This document shows, piece after piece, positions 16,097 to 24,726 of a stretch of 64,000 bases of DNA (the first letter of the stretch is position 1; the number at the start of each line of letters is the position of its first letter). Source of the stretch: Alphaproteobacteria bacterium. Lineage in GTDB: Bacteria > Pseudomonadota > Alphaproteobacteria > Micropepsales > Micropepsaceae. The stretch is taken from contig JAGOBA010000001.1 of the NCBI GenBank assembly GCA_017983635.1, positions 372,001-436,000 on the forward strand, in the 5' to 3' direction. The notes under the pieces were generated by a model. It was not told where the DNA came from. It did no database searches and saw only the letters and a list, made by a program, of their open reading frames with translations. Both the position numbers and the translations under genes were made by a program.

Positions 16097-17113
16097 TCAA
16101 TCTCGCTTCTTCGTGCGCGAAAACCACCGACGACACGCGCGGCTGAAGCTGGTGGGGTCTTCGAAGCCTAAGGCTTCGGCCATGTCGTCACGGGAGAGTC
16201 TCCCGTCTTTGAGCATGTGTTCGGCGCGCGATCTCAAATGCGCGTCCAGAAGGGTGCGGAAGCTTGTACCGCTGGCGCTCAGGCGGCGGACGAGCGTGCG
16301 GCGGGAGAGGCGGAGTTCCTCCGCGGCTTCTTCTTCCGTAACGCGCCCGGTGCGGCGGCGCTTGAGCAGGCGTTCGATCTTCAGGACTAGCGTGTCTTCG
16401 GTTCTGATACGGCTTGCCGCTTGCTCAAGTTCGGCAACGGCGGTGGCGAACAGGCTTGCGTCGGCGTAAGGTGACGGCCGATCGCAGAGGGCGTTCTCGA
16501 TCACGATCTCGCCGTGCGGACGGTTGAACTCGACGCGACCGCCGAGCGCCGCGCGCAGACGATCAGCGTGCTTCGGCGGCGGGCCGGTGAAGCGATAGAT
16601 GATGCCCGCGCGGTCGTCTTCGAGCACGGCATCCATCATCGCCTTGCCGCTCAAGTAGGCCGTCGCGATCATCGGGCGCATGACGCGATCGGGAATGGGG
16701 GCGGTTGGCGTGATGGTGAGCGCGGTCGCCTTCTTGTCGCGCTTAAGGCTCAACGCCATATGCGGGCCGCGCACGTGACCGAAGCGCGCAAGGACCGCAA
16801 TGCCCTCGCCGATCGTGGGTGCGCTGCGCGCGGCCACTTCGAGCGCACCTTGCGTCTGCGTGCCCCAAATCGCGGGGCATTGCAGCGGCCAGTCCTCGCC
16901 GATGGCATCCACTAGGTTGGCGCTGAACGTCAGATACGAGAACAGCGTTACCTCGGCGCCAGCACGCATGAGGCGTTCGGCGTCGATGTCTGTGCCGGCG
17001 AGCAAGCGGCGGCGCAGATCGTCCGTCGTGCCGAAGTGGCGAAACATCAAGCGGATATAGGCCGCCGGTGCGGGCACGGCTTTGGCGGCTTCATCAGGCT
17101 GGTTCTTCTTCAT
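16097..17113 (-). CDS. AraC family transcriptional regulator (arabinose-binding-domain type)
   Basis: A 338-residue regulator. The N-terminal 220 residues resemble the PF12625-type effector domain of OruR/ArgR-like AraC proteins. The C-terminal HTH region holds two helix-turn-helix units: LRLSRRTLVRRLSASGTSFR and a MAEALGFEDPTSFSRACRRW signature near the end. It is divergent from alkB with an 87-bp spacer containing TGGCGCAA direct repeats, so control of alkB is the likely role, perhaps with a fatty-acid-like inducer as for other alkane regulators. The start at 17113 is preferred; the frame is open for seven more codons. Confidence 0.9.
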   Translation of the reverse strand: MKKNQPDEAAKAVPAPAAYIRLMFRHFGTTDDLRRRLLAGTDIDAERLMRAGAEVTLFSYLTFSANLVDAIGEDWPLQCPAIWGTQTQGALEVAARSAPTIGEGIAVLARFGHVRGPHMALSLKRDKKATALTITPTAPIPDRVMRPMIATAYLSGKAMMDAVLEDDRAGIIYRFTGPPPKHADRLRAALGGRVEFNRPHGEIVIENALCDRPSPYADASLFATAVAELEQAASRIRTEDTLVLKIERLLKRRRTGRVTEEEAAEELRLSRRTLVRRLSASGTSFRTLLDAHLRSRAEHMLKDGRLSRDDMAEALGFEDPTSFSRACRRWFSRTKKRD

Positions 17114-17116
17114 ATA

Positions 17117-17145
17117 TGGCGCAAAATGCCACATCTTTGGCGCAA
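17117..17145. promoter_or_regulatory. candidate AraC-regulator operator: TGGCGCAA direct repeats
   Basis: TGGCGCAA occurs at 17117-17124 and again at 17138-17145, exactly 21 bp apart, or two helical turns. The first copy also forms an inverted repeat with GCCA at 17128-17131. The sites lie in the 87-bp gap between the AraC gene and alkB. This is the spacing expected for the two half-sites of an AraC-family dimer. Confidence 0.5.
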
Positions 17146-17200
17146 GGGACAGCCCCCGCAGCCCTAAGGTTCGATCACCAATAAGCCTTCAAGGGAGGAC

Positions 17201-18388
17201 ATGCCAATGGCTTTCACCGGTCGAACCGAAGACGGGCGCACAGTCAGCTATACCGACGGCAAGCGCCATCTCTACTTCCTGTCGCTGTTTCTGCCGCTGG
17301 TGCCGACCCTGTCGGTGATCGGGTACCTTCTCACCGGCAACGCGCTGATAACGCTCGTGCCGGTGCTATTCGTTTTTGTCGTGGTGCCGCTCGCCGATGC
17401 GATTTTGGGCGAAGACACGAACAATCCACCGGAAGAGGTCGTCGATGCGATGACCGCCGACAACTACTACCGCATCCTGTGCATCCTCTCGGTCCCACTG
17501 TTCTGGCTCAGCTTCATCTCGACGGCATTGCTCATCGGATCGCAAAGCCTGCCGTGGTGGTCGATCCTGGCCCTCGCGGTGGGCGTCGGCACGGTGAATG
17601 GCGGGTGCCTCACCACGGGGCACGAACTTGGCCACAAGCACAGTCCGATCGACCGCTTCTTTGCGAAGCTCGCCTGTGCGGTGTGCGGCTATGCGCACTT
17701 CTGCATCGAGCACAATCGCGGGCACCATGTGTGGGTGTCGACGCCGGAAGACCCCGCATCGTCGCGCATGGGCGAGACGATCTATCAGTTTGCGACGCGC
17801 GAGTTGCCTGGCACGTTCCGCCGCGGCTGGGAGCAGGAAGCGTTGCGCATGTCGAAGCGCGGCAAGAGCGTCTGGTCGTTCGAGAACGACATTCTGCAGG
17901 GCTATGCGATCACGCTCGGGGTTGCCGCGATCCTTGTCGCCGTCGGTGGTTGGGTCGTGCTGCCGTTCATCGTGGCGCATCACTTCTTCGGCTGGTACGG
18001 CCTGACCCAGGCGAACTATGTCGAGCACTATGGTCTACTGCGTCAGAAGCGTGCCAATGGACGCTATGAAGCCGTCGAGCCGCGCCATTCGTGGAATACG
18101 AACCATATTTTCTCGAACCTGATCACATTCCACCTGCAGCGCCATTCGGATCATCACGCGAACCCGCAGCGGCCATATCAAGCGCTGCGCGACTTCAAGG
18201 ATCTGCCGCGTCTGCCGAGCGGATATCCGGGCATGTACGCACTCGCCTCGATCCCGCCGCTGTGGTTTGCCGTTATGGACCCGAAGGTGATGGCATGGGC
18301 CAAGGGCGACTTGAGCAAGGTCAACGTGCACCTGCCCGCGATGCGTAAACTGAACTCCCGCTATCCAGCGCTGCTGCAGGCCGCTTGA
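17201..18388 (+). CDS. alkB: AlkB-type alkane 1-monooxygenase
   Basis: A 395-residue integral membrane non-haem di-iron hydroxylase that oxidises terminal carbons of n-alkanes (or related alkyl groups), using electrons from rubredoxin. All His boxes are intact: HELGHK (141-146), EHNRGHH (170-176) and LQRHSDHH (312-319), plus the AlkB signature NYVEHYG (272-278). Six transmembrane helices are predicted. The start is ATG at 17201, but ATG 17207 has better spacing from the GGGAGG site. No rubredoxin or rubredoxin reductase is adjacent, so electrons must come from genes elsewhere. It is divergent from an AraC regulator and precedes the ThDP enzyme by 41 bp. Confidence 0.93.
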   Translation: MPMAFTGRTEDGRTVSYTDGKRHLYFLSLFLPLVPTLSVIGYLLTGNALITLVPVLFVFVVVPLADAILGEDTNNPPEEVVDAMTADNYYRILCILSVPLFWLSFISTALLIGSQSLPWWSILALAVGVGTVNGGCLTTGHELGHKHSPIDRFFAKLACAVCGYAHFCIEHNRGHHVWVSTPEDPASSRMGETIYQFATRELPGTFRRGWEQEALRMSKRGKSVWSFENDILQGYAITLGVAAILVAVGGWVVLPFIVAHHFFGWYGLTQANYVEHYGLLRQKRANGRYEAVEPRHSWNTNHIFSNLITFHLQRHSDHHANPQRPYQALRDFKDLPRLPSGYPGMYALASIPPLWFAVMDPKVMAWAKGDLSKVNVHLPAMRKLNSRYPALLQAA

Positions 18389-18398
18389 GACCACCCTC

Positions 18399-18429
18399 GG
18401 TCGGCGGCCCCAACAAGGAGCCGCCGACC
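18399..18429 (+). promoter_or_regulatory. perfect hairpin carrying the Shine-Dalgarno, flush with the ATG of the ThDP enzyme
   Basis: GGTCGGCGGC (18399-18408) and GCCGCCGACC (18420-18429) are exact inverted complements of 10 bp, enclosing an 11-base loop. The Shine-Dalgarno AAGGAG (18415-18420) is in the loop except for its last G. The stem ends at the base before the ATG at 18430. In mRNA this would make initiation structure-dependent. Confidence 0.65.
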
Positions 18430-20139
18430 ATGCCCGTTTTCGTCCACGACCGGATCCTGCAACTGCTCGAAGCCGAAGGCGTCAAAACGCTAATCGGCAT
18501 TCCGGACCCGAGCTTCGTCGGTATGTTCATCGCTGCGGAGGCACGCGGCTGGCGGGTGATTGCACCGCATCACGAGCAAGCCGGCGCATTCATGGCCGAC
18601 GGCATGTGGCGCATGACGGGCCGCCCTGGCGTCGTCGTCGGCAATCAGGGACCCGGCGTCGCGAATCTGGCAGCCGCCGCGATCTGCGCCGCGAAGGAGA
18701 ACGTGCCCACGATCTTCATCGCCGGCCAGCGGCATCGGGTGTTCGAGCAGCGCGTGCGCAAGGGGCGGTTCCAATACACGCGTCAGCCGCGCTACTTTGA
18801 AGAAGCGATGAAGTATGTCGGCACGATCGAGTTTCCAGATCAAACGGACGAGATCGTGCATGAGGCGTTTCGCCGGGCATTGAGCGGCACGCCCGGCCCC
18901 GCCTATATCGAGTACCCGATGAACCTGTTGCAGGCGCAACTCGATCTGCCGCCGCCGGCCGCGCCGGACACGTATCGGCTGACACGGCAGGGTGCGAGCG
19001 CGGAAGCGATCGCTGCGGCGGTTGCGGCGGTGCGTGCGGCAAAGCAGCCGGTGTTGCTTGTCGGTCAGGGCGTGTTCGTTTCGCGGGCGCATGAGCATAT
19101 CGCGCAACTCGCGGCGGTGCTGCAGTGTCCGATCCTGCAGACGCCCGGTGGCGGCGCGTTCTTGCCGGGCCTTGAGGATCGTACGTTTCAGTATGCCACG
19201 CCGGTCGGCCAGGACGTGGTGGCCAAGAGCGACCTCGTGATTGCGGTCGGCACTGAAATCGGCGAACCCTTGCACTACGGTGTCGGCCGGCACTGGTCGA
19301 GGGGTAACACAGACCGCAAGTGGATCTACGTCGAGCGCGATCCGCTGGCGATCGGCGTGAACCGGCGGATCGACGTGCCCTTGGTCGGCGATCTGCGCGA
19401 CGTCGTTCCACAACTTATCGAAGCGGTGAGGCCGCTGGCGCGCACCGCATCAGTAGAGATGGCCGGTTGGGCAAAGGCGAATGCGGATATGACACAGATG
19501 CTTGTCGCCGCGGCGCCGGCGCGCTCCACCCCGGTGCATCCCGCGCGCCTCGCCGTTGAGGCTACCCGCGTATTGCCGAAAGATGCCGTCATCGTGCGCG
19601 ACGGCGGGTCGACGAGCGTCTTCATGGGCGCCTTCTCGCAGCTCAAGCCGCGCGACGTGATGTGGTCGCAGAACTTCGGGCACTTGGGCACGGGGCTGCC
19701 ACATGCGATTGGTGCGCAGCTGGCCGTGGGCGACAAGCGGCGCGTCGTCTTACTCACAGGCGACTCCTCGTTCCTGTTCCATATATCGGAGCTGGAGACG
19801 GCCGTGCGCAAGAAGCTGCCCATCGTGTGCGTGGTCGGCTGCGACTATGCGTGGGGGATGGAGGTCGCGGTCTATAAGGCCGCATTCGGGCCGCAATCGC
19901 CGGAAACGGAAGCGCATTGGGGCAAGCAATTGAGGCTCGACAAGATCGCCGAAGGCTTCGGCGCGCACGGCGAATATGTGGAGCGCGCGGAAGGCATTGC
20001 ATCCGCGGTCGAACGCGCTCTCGCCTGCGGCAGACCTGCGGTCGTGCAGGTGCCGGTCGACGAACTCGCCAACGCGACGGAGATTCCGGCGTTCGAGGAA
20101 TTCATGTCGTGGTACGGCGACGGCGGGTATTCGGCCTAG
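18430..20139 (+). CDS. ThDP-dependent acetolactate synthase/2-hydroxyacyl-CoA lyase-like enzyme
   Basis: A 569-residue enzyme of the large ThDP family (PYR, central, PP domains). The catalytic glutamate is in HHEQAG (Glu49). The PP-domain motif is GDSSFLFHISELETA...GCDYAWGM (444-477), where the canonical GDG is GDS and the usual Asn before the GM is replaced. Related enzymes include acetolactate synthase, oxalyl-CoA decarboxylase, 2-hydroxyacyl-CoA lyase and sulfoacetaldehyde acetyltransferase; I cannot choose among these. A position behind alkB hints at handling an oxidised alkyl product, but this is only inference. ATG 18430 has AAGGAG at ideal spacing within a hairpin. Confidence 0.82.
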   Translation: MPVFVHDRILQLLEAEGVKTLIGIPDPSFVGMFIAAEARGWRVIAPHHEQAGAFMADGMWRMTGRPGVVVGNQGPGVANLAAAAICAAKENVPTIFIAGQRHRVFEQRVRKGRFQYTRQPRYFEEAMKYVGTIEFPDQTDEIVHEAFRRALSGTPGPAYIEYPMNLLQAQLDLPPPAAPDTYRLTRQGASAEAIAAAVAAVRAAKQPVLLVGQGVFVSRAHEHIAQLAAVLQCPILQTPGGGAFLPGLEDRTFQYATPVGQDVVAKSDLVIAVGTEIGEPLHYGVGRHWSRGNTDRKWIYVERDPLAIGVNRRIDVPLVGDLRDVVPQLIEAVRPLARTASVEMAGWAKANADMTQMLVAAAPARSTPVHPARLAVEATRVLPKDAVIVRDGGSTSVFMGAFSQLKPRDVMWSQNFGHLGTGLPHAIGAQLAVGDKRRVVLLTGDSSFLFHISELETAVRKKLPIVCVVGCDYAWGMEVAVYKAAFGPQSPETEAHWGKQLRLDKIAEGFGAHGEYVERAEGIASAVERALACGRPAVVQVPVDELANATEIPAFEEFMSWYGDGGYSA

Positions 20140-20193
20140 GTCCCGATGCTGTCGCCGCAGGCGCTGAAAGGCGGCGGTTGCGGTCCGAGAGGC

Positions 20194-20239
20194 CTCCCCT
20201 TGCCAACGTGGGGAGTCGGGATCAAGAATGTCCCGACTC
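20194..20239 (+). promoter_or_regulatory. two overlapping, mutually exclusive hairpins before the first DUF3604 gene
   Basis: CTCCCC (20194-20199) can pair with GGGGAG (20210-20215). GAGTCGGGA (20213-20221) can pair perfectly with TCCCGACTC (20231-20239). The two stems share 20213-20215, so only one can be complete at a time. A terminator or attenuator role for the second DUF3604-containing part of the transcript is possible, although only a short T run (TCTTTG) follows. Confidence 0.45.
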
Positions 20240-20257
20240 TTTGAGGGGGCACTTTGG

Positions 20258-22480
20258 ATGTTGCGCTGGATCGCCGGGCTGTTGTTGCTGATCGCGGCCG
20301 CGGGCGCGCTGTTTTGGTTTGGCGCGCGCGGCGGCTGGTTTGGGGCCGAACACGATGCCGGCGTCATTCAGGGTAAGGCGCTTCCGACGGATGTTATCGC
20401 GGCGCGCACGGCATCACGGGCGAACCCGAGCGAGGGCGACGACCAAATTCTGTTCGGCGACCTGCACGTTCACACCACGATCTCCGTCGACGCGTATCAG
20501 TTTTCACTGCCGATCCTGGGCGGTTCCGGTTTGCATCCGCTGGCGGACGCTTGCGACTTTGCACGCTATTGCTCGGCGTTGGATTTTTGGGCATCGACGG
20601 ATCACGCCGAGTCGATCACGCCAAAGCGCTGGACGATGATCAAGGAGTCGGTACGGGCCTGCCAGAAGGTGGCCGGCAACGACGACAGCCCCGATCTTAT
20701 TTCCTTTGTCGGCTTCGAGTGGACGCAGGTCGGGCGCGTTCCCCAGGATCACTACGGCCACAAGAACGTCATCTTCCGCGACCTCGACGACGACAAGGTC
20801 TCCGCTCGCGCGATCGCGACGAGTTCGTTGGGTCTCGTCGCTCCGATCTCGCCGCTGGTCGTGACGCAAGACTTCAAGAACCGGCAGGACTATTTCGACT
20901 ACAACAAATTTATGAGTGTGACGCGCGCGACGCCGGTTTGCGATACGTCGATGCCGTCGGACAAGCTGCCGGCAGATTGTTTAGAGACAGCAACGACGCC
21001 GGCCGATCTGGTGCGCAAGCTGTTCGACGAGCAGAAACTCTCGCCGTTGATCATCCCGCACGGTACGACGTGGGGGTTCTACACGCCGCCGGGAACAACG
21101 TGGGCAAAGGCGCTGGACCCGCGCGAACGGCCGGAGAGGTTCCCGCTGATCGAGGTTTATTCCGGACACGGAAATTCGGAGGAATACCGTTCGTGGTCCG
21201 AGGTGAATGTCGGCAGCGATGGCAGGCATGCCTGTCCGGCAGCGACGGCGGATCACCTTCCCGGGTGTCAGCGCGCGGGGCAGCTGATGCTGGAACGCTG
21301 CGTGAAGGCGAAGATCGCGCCGGAGGAATGCGAGAAGCGCGCGGCGGCAGCGCGACAGAACTATGTCGATATGCAGGCGTTCGGCCATCTGGCGGTTCCG
21401 GGGGCGAAGGGCGCGGACTGGCTCGACGCCGGTCAATGCACGGACTGTTTCCTGCCCGCGTTCAATTACCGCCCGAAGACGTCGGTGCAGGCGGGTCTCG
21501 CGATGACGCACTTCGACGATGCCGGCGTAAAGGCTACGCGGTTCGATTGGGGCTTCATCGGCTCAAGCGACAACCATCGCGCCCGGCCCGGCACCGGTTA
21601 CAAGCAATACGACCGGCGCAACAACACGGAGGCGACCGGCGCACCAAACGAGGCTTGGCGGCAGCTGCTGATCGGCGCGCCCGGCGACGCCGACGATGAG
21701 AACCCGCAATCGCAATCGATTCCGATGGAGGACATCACCAAGCTGCCAGGCTTGCGCACGGTGGAGGGCGAGCGGCAGGCAGCGTTCCTGCTGACCGGTG
21801 GGCTTGCCGCGGTGCATGCGAAAGGCCGCTCGCGTGCGGCGATTTGGGAGGCGATGCAGCGGCGCGAGACGTACGCCACGTCGGGGCCCAAGATCTTGCT
21901 GTGGTTCCACGCGGCCGGCGGCGGGACGAAGGTCGCGATGGGTAGCCGGCTGAGCGCGGCGGCGGCACCGACATTCGAGGTGCGCGCGATCGGCGCGTTT
22001 AGGCAGAAGCCGGGCTGCCCAGCCTTCTCCAAGGCCGGCCTCGACGAAGCGCGTATTCAGAACATTTGCTCCGGCGAGTGCGACAACCCCTCCGACGAGC
22101 GCGCGGCGATCACGCGGATCGAGGTGGTGAAGATCCGTCCGCAGGCCAAGCCCGGCGAAGATCTGACGCCGTTGGTACAAGATCGCTTCATCGTGCATCA
22201 GTGCGCGAAGAGCGCGGACGGTTCCTGCACGTTCGCGTTCACCGATCCGAGCTACACCGCCGACCAGCGCGACGCGCTCTACTATGTGAAGGCGATCCAA
22301 GAGGCCGAGCCGATCATCAACGCCGACCCGCTGAAGTGCGAACGCGATGCGGCGGGCAAGTGCGTGAAGGTCAATCTGTGCTATGGCGACTATCGCTCCG
22401 GCGCGGACGAGTGCACGGCGCCGGCAGAACCGCGGGCGTGGTCGTCGCCGATTTATGTCGACTTCGCCAAGGGCGGATAA
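20258..22480 (+). CDS. DUF3604 PHP-like exported protein, copy 1
   Basis: A 740-residue protein anchored by one N-terminal membrane helix (residues 4-21), followed by GARGGWFG. It belongs to DUF3604, a group with a PHP-like (polymerase/histidinol phosphatase) metal-binding fold. Probable metal ligands are GDLHVHT (His70, His72), STDHAE (Asp114, His115), IPHGT (His268), IEVYSGHGN (Glu299, His304) and SSDNH (Asp438, His440). All are intact, so hydrolase activity is plausible; the substrate is unknown. Fifteen or more cysteines, many in pairs, suggest disulfides in the periplasm. The ATG at 20258 aligns with the start of copy 2 and has a GAGGGGG site; the ATG at 20228 would lie in a hairpin loop. 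Confidence 0.85.
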   Translation: MLRWIAGLLLLIAAAGALFWFGARGGWFGAEHDAGVIQGKALPTDVIAARTASRANPSEGDDQILFGDLHVHTTISVDAYQFSLPILGGSGLHPLADACDFARYCSALDFWASTDHAESITPKRWTMIKESVRACQKVAGNDDSPDLISFVGFEWTQVGRVPQDHYGHKNVIFRDLDDDKVSARAIATSSLGLVAPISPLVVTQDFKNRQDYFDYNKFMSVTRATPVCDTSMPSDKLPADCLETATTPADLVRKLFDEQKLSPLIIPHGTTWGFYTPPGTTWAKALDPRERPERFPLIEVYSGHGNSEEYRSWSEVNVGSDGRHACPAATADHLPGCQRAGQLMLERCVKAKIAPEECEKRAAAARQNYVDMQAFGHLAVPGAKGADWLDAGQCTDCFLPAFNYRPKTSVQAGLAMTHFDDAGVKATRFDWGFIGSSDNHRARPGTGYKQYDRRNNTEATGAPNEAWRQLLIGAPGDADDENPQSQSIPMEDITKLPGLRTVEGERQAAFLLTGGLAAVHAKGRSRAAIWEAMQRRETYATSGPKILLWFHAAGGGTKVAMGSRLSAAAAPTFEVRAIGAFRQKPGCPAFSKAGLDEARIQNICSGECDNPSDERAAITRIEVVKIRPQAKPGEDLTPLVQDRFIVHQCAKSADGSCTFAFTDPSYTADQRDALYYVKAIQEAEPIINADPLKCERDAAGKCVKVNLCYGDYRSGADECTAPAEPRAWSSPIYVDFAKGG

Positions 22481-22494
22481 GGGGAACAAGCGCT

Positions 22495-24726
22495 ATGCGC
22501 CGCATTTTGATCATCGCTGCAAGTCTCGTCGTTCTGCTCGTGGCGGCGGGCGGCGTTTACTGGTTTGGGGCGCGCGGTGGATGGTTCGGCACTGAGCAAG
22601 ATGCCGGCGTTATCGCGGGCAAAACGATTCCGGCCGACGTGATCGCCTCACGGGTCGCGACGACAGCTCGCAGTGCCAGCGATACGCGGCAGATCTTGTT
22701 CGGCGATCTCCACGTGCACACGACGATCTCCGCCGACGCATTTCAGGGCGCGCTTCCCCTGCTGGGCGGTCGCGGCGCGCACCCGCTGGCCGAGGCTTGC
22801 GACTATGCACGGTATTGCTCGGCGCTCGACTTTTGGGCGTCGACGGATCATGCGGAGTCGATCACGCCGAAGCGTTGGGCGATGATCAAGGACTCGGTCC
22901 GCGCCTGCCAGACGGTGGCGGGCGATGACGCGAACCCGGACCTCGTTTCGTTCATCGGTTTTGAATGGACGCAAGTTGGGCGAACGCCCGACGCGCACTA
23001 TGGGCATCACAACGTGATCTTCCGCGATTTGGACGAGGCGAAAGTGTCGGCCCGACCAATCGCGTCCGGCGACATGGCAAGCGCGTCGCGTCTGGCGGCG
23101 CCGATCAACCCCGTTGTTCCGCTCCTCGACTTCGCAAACCGGCAGACCTATTTCGACTTCAACAAGTTCATGAGCCTGACGCGCGCGACGCCGTCGTGCG
23201 ACGACAAGACGACGTCGGACAAGTTGCCGGGCACGTGTATGGAATGGGCGGCGAAACCCGGCGATCTGTTGCGCAAACTGTTCGACGAGCAGAAACTGAA
23301 TCCGCTTGTCATACCGCACGGCACGGCGTGGGGCTTCTCCACGCCGCCGGGCGCCAATTGGTCGAAGGCGCTGCTCCCCTCGGAGCACCCGGACAGGGTG
23401 CCGCTGATCGAAGTTTATTCCGGCCACGGCAACTCGGAGGAATATCGCTCGTGGTCCGATGTGGTGATCGCTTCGGATGGCGCGCGGACATGTCCCGCGC
23501 CAACCAAGGACTACATTCCCGGGTGCTGGCGCGCGGGTGAGCTCATCGAGCAGCAGTGCTTGAAGGCGAAGATCGGCGCGGCGGAGTGCGGCGCACGTGC
23601 CGCGAAAGCGCGACAGGATTATGCCGAGCTGGGCTCGGCCGGCCATCTTTCGGTGCCTGGCGCGATGCCGGAGGACTGGCTCGACAGCGGTCAGTGTACG
23701 GATTGTTTCCTGCCAGCGATGAACTATCGGCCCACGAAGTCGGTGCAGGCGGGTATCGCCAGTTCCTATATCGACGATACCGGCAAGGCGACGCGTTTCA
23801 CCTGGGGCTTCATCAGTTCGAGCGACAATCACAATGCGCGGCCGGGAACCGGTTACAAGCAAGTCGATCGCCGGTTGAATACGGAAGCCAAGGGGCCGAT
23901 CGACGGTGGCTGGCGCTCGCTCATGCTTCCTTCGGAGGAAATCGACGACGAGAACCCGCAGTCGAGGAGCATCCCAGCTGACGAGCTTTTGAAGCTGGGC
24001 GGGCTGCGCACGAGGGAGGTCGAGCGGCAGGGCGCGTTCTTCCTCACCGGCGGTTTGGCCGCCGTGCATGCGGACAGTCGTAGGCGCGAGGCCATTTGGG
24101 CGGGCTTGGAACGGCGCGAAGTTTATGCGACGTCGGGCCCGAAGATCCTGCTGTGGTTCAATGCCGTCGACAAGGCGGGCACGAAGACCGCGATGGGCGG
24201 ACGGCTCAGCGCGAGCGAGACACCATCATTCGAAGTGCGCGCCGCCGGTGCGTTCAAGCAAAAACCCGGGTGCCCGGACTTCGCGAAGGCGGGGCTCGAC
24301 GAAGGCCGGATCAAGAAGATCTGCTCCGGCGAGTGCTACAATCCGTCGGACGTGCGCGCCGCGATTACGCGGATCGAGGTCGTGAAGATTCGTCCGCAAG
24401 CGACGAAAGGCGAGCCGCTGGCACCGCTCATCCAAGACCGCTTCATCGTGCATCAATGCGAGAAGAGTGCCGACGGCTCGTGCACGTTTACCTTCACCGA
24501 CCCGAGCTACACCGCGGGCAAACGCGACGCGCTCTATTACGTGAAGGCGATTCAAGAGAGCGAGCCGATCATCAACGCCGACCCGATGAAGTGCGAACGC
24601 GATGCGAGCGGCAAGTGCGTGAAGGTGAAGCTGTGCTACGGCGACTATCGCTCCGGCGCCGACGAATGCACGGCACCGGCGGAGCCGCGCGCGTGGTCAT
24701 CGCCGATTTACGTGGATTATCGCTGA
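22495..24726 (+). CDS. DUF3604 PHP-like exported protein, copy 2
   Basis: A 743-residue tandem paralogue of the preceding gene; the two align end to end and share well over half their residues. The N-terminal anchor (MRRILIIAASLVVLLVAAGGV) is followed by the same GARGGWFG. Metal-ligand motifs GDLHVHT, STDHAE, IPHGT, IEVYSGHGN and SSDNH are all preserved, as are the cysteine pairs. The start has AGGGGAAC 8 nt upstream and follows copy 1 by 14 bp, so they are one operon. The stop codon TGA directly abuts the convergent acyl-CoA dehydrogenase stop with zero spacing. Retention of both copies suggests different substrates or dosage need. Confidence 0.85.
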   Translation: MRRILIIAASLVVLLVAAGGVYWFGARGGWFGTEQDAGVIAGKTIPADVIASRVATTARSASDTRQILFGDLHVHTTISADAFQGALPLLGGRGAHPLAEACDYARYCSALDFWASTDHAESITPKRWAMIKDSVRACQTVAGDDANPDLVSFIGFEWTQVGRTPDAHYGHHNVIFRDLDEAKVSARPIASGDMASASRLAAPINPVVPLLDFANRQTYFDFNKFMSLTRATPSCDDKTTSDKLPGTCMEWAAKPGDLLRKLFDEQKLNPLVIPHGTAWGFSTPPGANWSKALLPSEHPDRVPLIEVYSGHGNSEEYRSWSDVVIASDGARTCPAPTKDYIPGCWRAGELIEQQCLKAKIGAAECGARAAKARQDYAELGSAGHLSVPGAMPEDWLDSGQCTDCFLPAMNYRPTKSVQAGIASSYIDDTGKATRFTWGFISSSDNHNARPGTGYKQVDRRLNTEAKGPIDGGWRSLMLPSEEIDDENPQSRSIPADELLKLGGLRTREVERQGAFFLTGGLAAVHADSRRREAIWAGLERREVYATSGPKILLWFNAVDKAGTKTAMGGRLSASETPSFEVRAAGAFKQKPGCPDFAKAGLDEGRIKKICSGECYNPSDVRAAITRIEVVKIRPQATKGEPLAPLIQDRFIVHQCEKSADGSCTFTFTDPSYTAGKRDALYYVKAIQESEPIINADPMKCERDASGKCVKVKLCYGDYRSGADECTAPAEPRAWSSPIYVDYR

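Noticed and set aside
22066..22494. N-terminal extension of the second DUF3604 gene into the first
   Set aside because: The long open frame upstream of 22495 is an out-of-frame shadow of copy 1. A signal-anchor start with a good Shine-Dalgarno lies at 22495 and aligns with copy 1.
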